Positions 30,833-40,957 of a stretch of DNA of 64,000 bases are shown in pieces. A program made the position numbers and the translations under genes. Position 1 is the stretch's first letter. Each line of letters starts with the position of its first letter. The notes beneath the pieces are model-generated. The model saw nothing but the letters and a program-made list of their open reading frames with translations. It did no database searches and was not told the DNA's origin. This DNA is from Xenoacremonium recifei (taxonomy: Eukaryota > Ascomycota > Sordariomycetes > Hypocreales > Nectriaceae), in the NCBI GenBank assembly GCA_012184525.1, contig WOFQ01000007.1, forward strand, positions 1 through 64,000, written 5' to 3'.

Positions 30833-32309
30833 ATGACCACAGCTCCCACACATCCCGTCCAGCCCGAGCTCATTCCGCAAGAGGTGCCCGACGTAAATCC
30901 CCCCTCGAGGCCTCATTTGCTGGTGCACTCGTAAAGTTTAACTAGTCCCAGGACGCCATCTTTGACGACGACGACCGCGATTCCGCGCTGGGCGACGAGA
31001 TGTATGGCTGCTCCTCTGACCCCCTTCTGAATCTCACTCAAACTGATGCCATGTCTCTCGGGCTCCAGCGCCAGCTTGACCGGTCCAGCCACCGCCAGCA
31101 TCCTCGAGTACCGTCATATCCAGGGCCGGACGTACCACAGCGATCGGCATCAGACCGAGTACTTTACGCCCAACGATGATCAGCAGATGGACTCGGTTGA
31201 CATCAGGTGTGCCGTGCCCAGCCCATCGAGATGTCGAGACATTGGGGTGAGCCCACTCACTGACATGCATGCCTTTAGCCACCATTACCTGACGCTACTA
31301 CTGGACGGCCAGCTGCATCTTGCGCCCATCAGGAGGAACACCCAAGTCTGTCCCATGAGAGCCTCACTTACCATATTCTGTAATTAACAGTGTCTAAATA
31401 GCGGGTACTCGATGTTGGGACTGGAAGTGGTGAGTGCTACTCTGCTCTGCTCTAGGCTGGTGATCTACAAAATCCTTCGTTTACTAACCGCCTCTCCAGG
31501 TATCTGGGCCATGTTTGAGCTCCCATCTTGCTGCTCTCTCCATCATGTACTGACATCCCTCACCCAGAGACTTCGCCGATCAGCACCCTGAGGCCGAGGT
31601 CATCGGATCCGACCTCTCGCCATGCCAGCCACAGTGGGTGCCGCCCAACGTGCGCTTCGAGGTTGACGACGCCACGTTGCGCTGGTCCCGAGCCGACGAT
31701 ACCTTCGACTTCATCCACATCCGCTACCTGTTCGGCGCCATCAAGGACTGGCCCGCCCTCTTCTCCCAGGCGTTCCGCTGCTGCTGCCCCGGCGGCTGGG
31801 TCCAGTCATGCGAGGCTGACATCGAGTTCTGGAGCGACGATGGCACCACCGAGGGCCATCCCGCGCTGCAGACCTGGAAGCGGCTCTATGATGAGGGCGG
31901 CAGGGTTTTGGGTCAGCCGTTCTTCCCACTGCGGGAGAACCTTCAAGAGAGAGCGTTTCATAGGGCAGGGTTCAAGGACATTCAGGCTGTTGAATACAAG
32001 GTACGTCGCACATCCACCGTCACGTCCACCATGGCCCTCGAGAACCTGTCCAACCGAGAATTCTTGTAGATACCCGTCGGCGGCTGGCCAAAGGATAAGA
32101 AGCTGGCCGAGATTGGCCAGTACGTCAGACTCACGATGGACAACGACATTGAGGGCTATACGCTGCTGCTCTGGCACCACGTCCTGGACTGGCCCAAACA
32201 CGAATACCCGACCTTCCTGGCGGACATGCGAAGGTGCCTACGAAATCCACGCATCCACAGCTACATGAAGGTGCGGTATGTCTACGGCCGCAAGCCCGAT
32301 CACCCATGA
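30833..32309 (+). CDS. LaeA-like SAM-dependent methyltransferase
   Basis: Eight exons (30833-30892, 30952-31001, 31069-31206, 31279-31345, 31402-31429, 31500-31512, 31568-32000, 32070-32309) give 342 residues, the usual size of the LaeA-like class. The protein has an acidic N-terminus, then SILEYRHIQGRTYHS, then YLTLLLDGQLHLAP. The SAM-binding motif VLDVGTGSGIWAIDFAD starts at residue 107, and IGSDLSP follows it. Further on are FDFIHIRYLFGAIKDW, CCPGGWVQSCEADIEF and a C-terminal WHHVLDWPKHEYP. Exon 6 is only 13 nt, and motif I is split over three exons; every phase closes. LaeA itself is a nuclear regulator of secondary metabolism, but this large family has many members of unknown substrate and no biosynthetic core enzyme lies nearby. 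The donor of intron 4 (GTCTGT) is weak. Confidence 0.88.
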
Positions 32310-34084
32310 TAACTTTGATACCCAACCTGTACATAAAAACTTGGCTTTACGGACTGTTCCTCCTTGGTTCCCTCGTCACGATCTCTTCCTCACGCCCGGA
32401 GCAAGCCCCAGACAGTAATGAAAAGAATAAAAGAACACGCCTGTCAGACGTCCATCAACACCCACCCCATCCACGCGCCCGAGGGCAGACCGCGAACAGG
32501 GTCGAGATCATCAAAAGCTGTGGTCAAGGACCACACAACTCTCTATACAGCAGCCGCACAAGTCGACGCCGCCATCCTTGCGGACAGTGCGAGAGGACCA
32601 GGAGTATTCACTCTAGGGTGTCGAGGATATGCACTCATCAACCAGGGTGGGATCTGTGGCTTCTTTGGGAAACCAAGAGAAGGTCGAATACTATAGAAAT
32701 GATTCTCCTGCAGGCGGCTGTTAGCAAGCTGTCGAAAAGAACGACGGGAAGGGCGCTCGTTGGAGAGGCGCTCCTAGTAGGGGTGCACATACTGAAGTAT
32801 TGTCGACGTGAAGAAGAAAGGAAAAAAAGAGAGAAAGCACGGGAGGGCAGCGAATATTTTATAGGCTGCATGTGGGGCCCCAATCACCCGCCTCACCGCC
32901 TAAATTTTTCACGGGCGGCAGAAAAAAAAAAGTCGACGCCTGAGGCGGGGGCCCGAAAAATGAGGCTGACATGCCGGACCCACGCGCGGGACCAGCCGTG
33001 AACCAGTCTTGGGCCAGCGTCGTGAAGACTCTGTCGTGAACGCGCCTCTTGGACCCCTTTGCGGTGGAGTTTTGCGGCGGTCTGGAAATCTCTGCGGCGG
33101 TAGGCGAGATTGGAGGCGGACCGAGATGGCTGGTGGAAGCTCGGAAGCTCTGTGCGGCGGCAAGTGTTCCGGCTTGGTGTTTGACGAGAGCCGGCGGTGT
33201 TTGAAGACTTGTGCGAGGCGTTGGGCTCGGTTTGGGATGCATACTGTGTTTATAGAGCATACGTACGGTGTATTGCCCTTGCATAGCTTTGGAAGAGGTA
33301 CCTACATAGAGGCGGAGCTTTGTCTGCATTAAAACATGACCATGAATGACTTTGAGGATGCATGGGTCTGTAGCACACTCGCCCTGAATGTACCGTTCTT
33401 TGCTTCAGTTGGTATCTTGTACTGCGTAAGATGAACATGGTTCACTCATGTCATCTCGACCATGGAATCTCCAAAGAGGATTTGATGAATCCTGCAGTAG
33501 AACTTATTATATTCATCATGGTAAACCTCCAACGAAATCACAGCTCCTCCACCAAGCCCAGCCCTGGCACCTCAAAATCTACCCTACAGAAGACAAATTA
33601 ATTTTTTCCAGCATTGGGACAGGGCTCCCGTAGTCCATAGAAAATCGTCAAGTGATGACTGGATTCATCCAGGATCCCTTTCACTGACCTTAGCGTCTTG
33701 CAGCGCTCGTTGAAAAGCTAAATCTTTGGGTGATGCTATGATACATATTCTTTTGTTGAAGTGAAGTTGAACTCTCATGATAGGCATGAGAAAGAAACGG
33801 GACAGGTTACTTTCAGGCGATATGGAAAATAACACTCTCCATTGACATGGATGTTGTGGATTCTGTCTCTTCCTCCTTGACCAAGATGATTCCCGAAGAC
33901 AAGTTCGAGAATTCACAGTTTTACTTAACTAAGTCTTGAATTATTAGCTCGAATCCCATCATCTCTATCCAGGCTTTCTAAGTAGATTCAAGTACCATCT
34001 GGGGTTTAGTCTGCTTCTCATTCGTCACCCAAAGAGATACCCATACCCTTAACCACAACTATACCACGAGACAACCTTCAACAC
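32310..34084. other. Intergenic of about 1.8 kb, no gene seen
   Basis: Contains an A-rich run (32925-32934) and several GCGGCGG clusters between 33060 and 33165. The open frames are overlapping, and none has a recognisable motif. The left part is the methyltransferase 3' end and the right part the 3' end of the Pof1-like gene. Confidence 0.45.
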
Positions 34085-34912
34085 CTACTCTCGATACAAT
34101 CCCTCCCTCTCAATCCACTCCCACACACTCCTCCCAACCAACCCCCGAGCCTGCTCCCCCTCTCCCTTCTTCACAGCCCCTCGCACCCTCGAACTACTCA
34201 CATCATCCCCCCAACCCTCCACAACATCAACTCTCGTCGCCCAGCCTGCATCACCACCCACCTCCTCCAGGCCCCCCTCTCCCAACCGCCTCACATACGC
34301 CCTCTGCTCCTCTACGCCTCCCCACTTCTCATCCGGCCTCATCGTCACCCTCAGCCTCGCCCTCTCAAAGAACGGCCCCAGCGCCTGCCGCATGCCCGCT
34401 TCGCCATAGTACTTCGGATCAAAGATGCGCACCAGGGTGTCAAACCCCGCCAGAAACGTCTGCGTGACCTCCGCGCCATACCCCTGCCCCAGCGCGCGCG
34501 CCTTGTCCGCAAAGAACGGCAGCGTCGTCACCGCAAGGTCGATCTCCAGCGGCGCATCCGCATCCTCCAGCAGGGCTTGCCCGAAACCCTCCATCATGCC
34601 CAGCCGCACCGGGAAGCTAGCAGGCTGCGGCGCCTTGTCGGCATTGTTGACGGCTAGGAGGAGCAGAAGCCGCTTGGATCCGCCAGTAGCTTGCAACGCA
34701 GAGCGGGCCATGGCAGCGTGCGCGAGCGTTGGCGGGTTGAAGCTCGAGTCCAGCACGATCAGGTTGGCGGGCGGCGCGGAGGGCGGGCGCGGGGCTAGGG
34801 CTGGGAGTTGGTGGTGAGGGAGCGTGCAGAGAACGCGGAACGCATCTTGGGAGGCCTGGAAGGATGTGAGGGAGCGAGAGAAGAATTCGATGATGGCTTT
34901 GGGAGTGGCCAT
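34085..34912 (-). CDS. Nicotinamide mononucleotide adenylyltransferase-like protein (Pof1 type)
   Basis: A single-exon protein of 275 residues in the nucleotidyltransferase superfamily. The phosphate-binding site is seen at residues 55-68 (DSSFNPPTLAHAAM, the T/HxxH motif). The second nucleotide-binding motif is near residue 245 (DVSSSRVRGAV, the SSxxxR element). Between them lie conserved stretches such as FFADKARALGQGY and LAGFDTLVRIFDPKYYG. This pattern matches yeast Pof1 and its fungal relatives better than the main NMNATs Nma1/2. The reaction expected is adenylyl transfer from ATP to NMN, giving NAD. The ATG at 34912 was chosen because the upstream open sequence lacks another ATG close by and reads like a leader. 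The gene is Ala-rich with high GC, and its start lies about 0.26 kb downstream of the VPS11 stop, same strand. Confidence 0.82.
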   Translation of the reverse strand: MATPKAIIEFFSRSLTSFQASQDAFRVLCTLPHHQLPALAPRPPSAPPANLIVLDSSFNPPTLAHAAMARSALQATGGSKRLLLLLAVNNADKAPQPASFPVRLGMMEGFGQALLEDADAPLEIDLAVTTLPFFADKARALGQGYGAEVTQTFLAGFDTLVRIFDPKYYGEAGMRQALGPFFERARLRVTMRPDEKWGGVEEQRAYVRRLGEGGLEEVGGDAGWATRVDVVEGWGDDVSSSRVRGAVKKGEGEQARGLVGRSVWEWIEREGLYRE

Positions 34913-35168
34913 GATGAGAGGTGACGTTGGATGAGGTGAGTAAGTGGGAGCGTGGGGCGGGAGATTGATAAGGCAGGCCAACCAACTTATACGGACGTGG
35001 CATGCGAGGATACCCAAAACACCGTAGGAAACAGCATTTATGCTCTGTGTTGCATATCGCCGGAATGATCGCTTTGAATTATAGAAATGATACACTCTCC
35101 TGGCGCCTTATTCACCAAGAACTCCTCTAGATCCCACAAACAACCCCTCCAGACAGAAACTACTCCGC

Positions 35169-38100
35169 TTATTCCACCTCGTGCCCGACATCCATCACAC
35201 CTCTCGAAAACCAGTCTGCAACCGATTTGAACCGATCGTCGCTATTCTCCAGCTCACTCTTGAACAGCTCGTGCTTGGCCGCGCTCTCGCGCTGACGCTC
35301 GCGCATCTTGCGGATCAGGTCGTTCTCGCTCGCGCACTTGGGACACTCCATCTGGCCCTCCGTGTCGCCGCCGCGCACGCAGCGCTGGTGGAAGCTATGC
35401 TTGCAGAGAAAGTGCACTGCAGGTAGGTCCAGACGCTGGCTGCAGTCGGAGCACCAAGTCGCTTGGAAGACCGCTGGCTTGGTCCCGAGATCGGACAGCT
35501 CCGTTCGCCGCTTCTCCGTGTCTGTGCGGAGCGTGTTGATGCGGTGACGATTCGACCCGATCTCCTTTCGTTCTCTCGTAATGGTTTCGTGTAGATATGG
35601 TTTGATCATGCCCATCGTCGCGACTCCACTCCCAGAGTTCTGGCCGACAAGAGTCTGGATCACTTGAAGCGGCGCCATCAATCCGTCCTTGTCAATCTTG
35701 TTCAAAACGCTGGCGAGTTCGTCAGGGCCTGCCTCTTCCAAGACCCGAGGGTCAGATGTCAGGTATGCCAGAGCGGCAGGGTATAGTTGCGGTTCCTCAG
35801 GACCGTATTTGCGTAGTGCCTTGATGGCTCCTCGAGTATCCTTGGCTGAAGTGTATGATCTGAATATGTCAAACAAAAGACCTGCTTGCTCCTTGACCAG
35901 GATTGTGCCGTCTTGAAAGTCCGACAGGTGGGACAGTAGCAACACATTTGAGCTTTCCATGGGCACATGGTCTCCCTCGATGAGCTTCTTTGCCTTCGCC
36001 TCCCATTCTTCTTTGTTGTGCTGGCCTTTCTTCTCCTTGGCCTTATATAGATACATCTCAAAGAGAGTAGTGTAGAGATCTGTACGATCGCTGGTGCTGA
36101 GCTCAGGCTCCTCAAGACACGCTTCGAGGAAAACGATGAACTCGTCAGGGTGGTCGATAAACGATGAGAATGCGGTTCGTGGGGGCGGAGGGGTATACTT
36201 GGGTGCCGGTGCATCGTCCGGTTCTAGTACCAAGGCAGAGTCACTGGTGATTGCTGGTTGTCCATTCCCTGGTGTCCCCGGACTCGCGATAGCTGCGGTG
36301 TTCATATATGGCAGTGGGAGGAGATTGGACAGATTCTGAACTGCGTTCGCCGCGAAGCCACCACCTGCAGGAGCCTCGGCCTCGGCCTCGTTGGACACAG
36401 GAACGAGTTTTCGTGGCCGGTACTTTCCAGTGTAGTAGTCAACAAATAACTCGGTTGCCTCCTTGGGGCAGTTCTCGATCAGCACCCGAGCGTATTTTTG
36501 CATGCAAGGAAATGCCTATGAAGCTGTTAGTCGACGTCTCGCTTCGAATCAAAGACTAGTAGTGACTGACAACTTCAGGATCCTGACGCCAGATGAAGTT
36601 GATCGCTTCCTCATAGTTCTTAGAGTCCTCAATCAGGATATCCACTACCAGTTCGGTTTCTCCGTGCTTCTTGGCCAGATATGCTGCCTGTTCATAGTAG
36701 CCGCCTTGGCGACACATGGCAATTGCCGTATCGAGGTCAAACTTGAGACCACCAGGGGATTTGATGAACTTTTCCAGCTTCGTGATATCCTTGAGTTTTG
36801 CGTAACAATTGAGTAGTAGCGTGGTATGATCGGCTGTCGCCCGTCTATGTTCATGAAGCTCTTCGAGATATTGGATGAGGTTGTGTATCCGTTGGGTGTC
36901 AAGAAACTGTCTCTGTTAGCAAGACACTCTCTAATTAGCCTTGATGATGGTGCCTACCTTTCTGATAACTTGTGACGGTTCCGTCGTGTCGATTGCCCGA
37001 ATATACTGTACCATTGCTCCGTCATAGTCTGCTTTTTGGTATAAGTGGTCACCAAACCGACGGTAGATGAGACTCTGTTCCGCGGCGTCCATTCCAGCCT
37101 TCTGAGCCAGTTCTATGGCCAACGGGAACATGTTCCGCTGATACAGCATCTCTAGTCGCTGTTGGAGTGCCTTCTCGTGGTATCGATAAATCTGCAACGC
37201 ATTAGCAACGGGCATTCCAGTGTGATTTCTTCACAAGGCATTAAAATACCTTGCCGTCTTGAGTGATGGTGAAGAAATCACCCCAGACCTCAAAGAAGAA
37301 TCGGATAGGAGACATTAAAGTTTCCGTATGTCCAATTACCCTCAAATCTGTATCCAATAATACAAACGACGAGGCATCGAATAGAGCATCCGTCGTGCTG
37401 GCGCCGAACCGCCGTCGCATCGCATCGGGATCCTTCGTGTTGCTGCTCGCAGGCGGACACGCGATTGCCACATAGTCCTGGTACATCGCGATGAGGCTCT
37501 TGGGCGATTCGTATGCCCTCGGAGGGCCTCGTCCCTCTAGTGTGTATGTGTAGATGGCATCTTCCCTGGCGACCACTATGTCGCCTGTTCTCTCATCGCG
37601 TGTCATACAGCCCAGACCGCAACCAGTGTCTTCCACAGTCTTCGGCGGCAGGCCTTGACCTTTCTTGGATAGCCCCAGCTTGATTATGCGCGACGTCGTT
37701 GAGACAAAGAGAGTCGTCAACCGCGGATCAACCATTACTTGTACGCCTGTTACAGGCTCTTCGGATTCGTAAACGATTCGCTGCTTGGTGCCGAGATCGT
37801 GGACGAGCTCGCCTCGAATGACCGTTACCGCGCCGTTCGCAAAACCGACCGCAATCTGGCTGAGATCGTCCGTCGCCGTAAATGCGGATATCTTTGATAT
37901 GTTAAAGTCTGATTCCCAGAAGAATCCAAGGTAGAACTCACAGGGAACTGGCGTCTTCCGTTGTTGATACTGAGCGTGCTCAGACATGTGGGCATGTTCG
38001 TTTTCCTAACCAGCTTGTCCAGCGCCCAAACCTTCAGCACCGGTTCACTGCTCATATCCTCCTATAGAAATATCAGCAAATGCTTAATTGCTGAGAATGT

Positions 38101-38466
38101 GCTTCCAGACGACAGCTATGGAGGGCCAGACTCACCGCGACGGTGACCAACAAGCTCGTCCCCTCAACTTGTCGCATATGTGTAATCGCGCCCGTCTCAT
38201 GCGCTTGGAACCGCCGAATGACCTTCCAGCTCTTCCCTATAATGCTGACATGGCCATCGAACGTTCCGAGGAAGAAGCTGTCGGAGCCGGTACAGACGCT
38301 GGAGATCTCATTGTTCTGGAACAGCTCTTGCGTATCCTCCTCGAGGAGGGCGATCTGGGCGACTTCGAAGAAGTCGAACGACTTCCACTGCGTAAAGGGT
38401 CAGTCACCGCGTTCTGCCGAAGCATAGAAGACACGCGAGGGAGTCCGAACGTACCGAGATAGCCAT
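35169..38466 (-). CDS. vps11: Vacuolar protein sorting-associated protein 11 (HOPS/CORVET subunit)
   Basis: Core subunit of the HOPS and CORVET tethers, acting on endosome and vacuole membranes. Seven exons (38466-38455, 38387-38136, 38061-37942, 37891-37250, 37191-36958, 36906-36574, 36515-35169) with introns of 50-74 bp encode 979 residues. The N-terminus is a beta-propeller (MAISWKSFDFFEVAQIALL, then LGTFDGHVSIIG, IAVGFANGAVTVIRG). The middle is an alpha-solenoid with clathrin-type repeats (FPLAIELAQKAGMDAAEQSL, AIAMCRQGGYYEQAAYLAKK). A C-terminal RING-H2 lies at about residues 886-925 (CSDC, FLCKHSFHQRC, CPKC). The first coding exon is only 12 nt. The donor of the last intron (GTTGTC) is non-consensus, but phase and family alignment both support it. 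Confidence 0.95.
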
Positions 38467-38910
38467 CTTGCCGCATTGAGAGTGTTGTCGTAGGAGGAAA
38501 CGCTTCTTGGGATGCGATGACGATGGTGGGACCGTCCCATGCTATGGCAGCTGGGAGCTCGGAGCTCGATTAGCGCCACTGTGGCTGCCACCTGACCCTG
38601 ACAGGCACCCGCCACACGTCTTAGCCAGGCACCCTTCCGTTGGTAAAGCTCACGTCTACCAGTCCCTTTAACAAATACGGGGTTCATGAACCAGACGATC
38701 CTAGACTTTTATTTGAACAGGATGTCAGAGGGTATCATAGTATGGTATTACAGCGGTTCCCGTGCCCTTTGTGAGTGCAAGTTTTGCACCAATCGTCTAT
38801 ACAACCAAAACCAGCAGCTAATGAATCAACGCTCCGTCCCAGATCCCCAGACCCAACCTAATTCCAGATTCCATAATTCCATTAATCATTCATAAGCGCT
38901 GCAAAGAGGT
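38467..38910. other. Intergenic between VPS11 and Ser-rich protein gene
   Basis: About 0.44 kb containing the VPS11 promoter and the 3' end of the upstream same-strand gene. No coding frame is supported. Confidence 0.45.
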
Positions 38911-40201
38911 TCATTCTTCCTTCGCGATGGGCGTGGCATCTTCGTCTCTCTCCGCTGTCTCATTGAACACCTCTCTGGGGCTGACCAGGGGGCTCGTCAG
39001 GCCTCCGATGCTCCCACTCACACTGTCTGCTCGGCCATGTCCTAAGAGACCACTCCTCACACTGGCTCCATCGCCTTGCTTTGCGTAGTAACTGCTCCGG
39101 TCACCAGCCATCGCCGGTGGGACACCTGTGGCTGAATAGATACTCGTTCGCTCAGCACCCATCCTAGAGCTGCTGCCGTGGATACCAGGTGTAGGGGGCA
39201 TGGTCGAAGCATCGATATTAGCGCTGAGCACGCTGAGAGGCAGGCTCTCTCGACTGCCACCCCACAACGAAGATGGCGCCAATGCTCGAACAGAAGCGTC
39301 CGTGTCCAGTGACCTGCGTCGGCGCCTTTTGCTTGACGAAGCTAGCGTAAGGATTGACGCATTGTCTGTCAATAGATTGTTTGCTGTGGCCGTAGAGTAG
39401 GTCGTGGGGTTACTCGACGGGGCTAGGTGTGATGGTATGGCAGATGCTGGCGGTTGGGTCGGGAAGGGTTGGCTGAACTGGATTGACTGTGTTGTACTCC
39501 CAGTTGGCGCCACCCCATTCGTCATGACAGCCCCGTTGTTATTGGGTGCCATGGATTGGATCGTGGTGAGAGTCGTAGTGAGAGATCGTACTGACGGTGC
39601 CGGGCTCGAAAAGGTACTGTCGCCTCCTCGTCTGGAATCCATGCCACCCCCGGCTGTTCGACTCGTTCCAGTCACCGAGCTCGTCCCATGGCTCGGCGCC
39701 TTGATAGAATGTGAACCTTCGTGGTCGGTCGAGATTGTGCCAACAATGCTTCTCCTGCCTTCCGTCGTGAGACGTCTGTCTCCTTCTGAGTATCGAGTCG
39801 ACCGCGCTACAGACGTGTTGCTATCCGTCTGTGCTGTGGTAAAGGTACAGGCGCTGGCGCTGGTCCTGTTCATGGCGCCCTGGGCGATAATGCCCGATTG
39901 CGGGTATGGGTTGTTGTGCTTCGGAGGGCGCTTCATCTTGTATCGCTTCGCGCGATCGCCGTCGGAGGACTTGTTGAAGTTGGTGAGCTTCTTGACCCAC
40001 GTTGAGAACGGCCTTCGCCGACCCTGGCGGTCTGAAGTCTTGTTAGTAATGTCTCCTGCCGCAGTGCGTGTCATGGTGGGATACTGGCATGCGCTTCACA
40101 ATCGGTAAAGAAGCAAAGCGGCAAAGCCCAGAGCGTGGGGTGAGACTCGAGAGGGTGGAGGTATTACCGTGAGACTGCGGAAGAGCATCCGTCGTAGCCA
40201 T
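38911..40201 (-). CDS. Ser/Thr-rich, probably disordered protein of unknown function
   Basis: Two exons, 40201-40168 and 40031-38911, give 384 residues. The 136-bp intron ends with CTAAC and TTCAG. Reading the long frame without the splice would start at an ATG inside the intron. The spliced N-terminus is MATTDALPQSHDRQGRRRP followed by FSTWVKKLTNF, a short conserved-looking amphipathic and basic region with RAKRYKMKRPPKHNNPYP. The rest is dominated by Ser, Thr, Pro and Gly. Islands that look conserved are NASILTLASSSKRRRRRSLD (a candidate nuclear signal), APSSLWGGSRESLPLSVL and GGLTSPLVSPREVFNE. No TM or enzyme motif is present. The gene is divergent from MLH3. Confidence 0.72.
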
Positions 40202-40957
40202 GAGGAAAGCACTGGCTGTCTGATATAGGAACCGAAGTTGTCCTGGAGAGGAGCTCCGGCTGTTGGGCACTTAGGAGTTGGGCGAACTCAAGTGGGGATG
40301 AAGGCGCTGGAGACGGGAAACAGCGATCGAATCAGGGGATCGAGAGGCGCCTGAACGGAGAGCGAGCAGCCAGAGGTCGGCGAATGCGATGTGACGGGGC
40401 TGTGCGTGGGAATTCGAGTCGAGGCGTCACTGATGTTGGGTGAAAGGCATGGGCGAGATCTGAAAGCGGCGGCAGCGGCGGTTCGAGGGAGGCGGTGTCA
40501 CGTGATGACTGCGGGATCAAGGAGACGACAAGCGGATTTCTCGACAAAGAGCCCGGCCGCTGACCGCTCGGATCGGAACAGAACAGAATGCTCGTGTCAG
40601 CGGTGACACAGCATCGAGTGTTTTCCACGGCCTGGATCGGATGCATGGCGAACGGAGGTGAGGCTCAGACCAGACGGCGGGCTCCTGCTGTCGGGCGGGT
40701 TCCAGGCGGGCAGTCAGCAGCTTCCTGGTGCCACCTCCGCCTGGAAGCAGCTGCTGGACCCCTGAAGCCGGGGCTCGGATCCACTGTAATCCCGGCCCGC
40801 TGCGGGCTGGCCAAGCACCGTTCGGTACTTCCTCCGCACCTGTACTTGTACCTGACAGCCTCAGGTTAGCCCATAACGGAGCTAGACCAACGTCACTTCT
40901 TCATCCTCGACCATTTCCAGAAGTCTCTGTATCAGCCAGAATCTCCGCCGAAATGCC
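40202..40957. promoter_or_regulatory. Divergent promoter, MLH3 / Ser-rich protein, with TCACGTGA
   Basis: About 0.75 kb between divergent starts. A palindromic TCACGTGA lies at 40498-40505, the same core as upstream of TAF10 and uS19m. Binding by a Cbf1-like factor is inferred from the motif only. No coding frame is credible. Confidence 0.4.

Noticed and set aside
30178..30934. Overlapping frames of 60-145 codons in simple-repeat DNA
   Set aside because: They derive from CCAGA and TGGC repeats and pyrimidine tracts; the composition is repetitive on both strands.
38911..40074. Ser-rich protein starting at the ATG at 40074
   Set aside because: That ATG and the following residues lie inside an intron ending CTAAC and TTCAG; the splice from MATTDALPQSHD fits the phase and looks like a real N-terminus.
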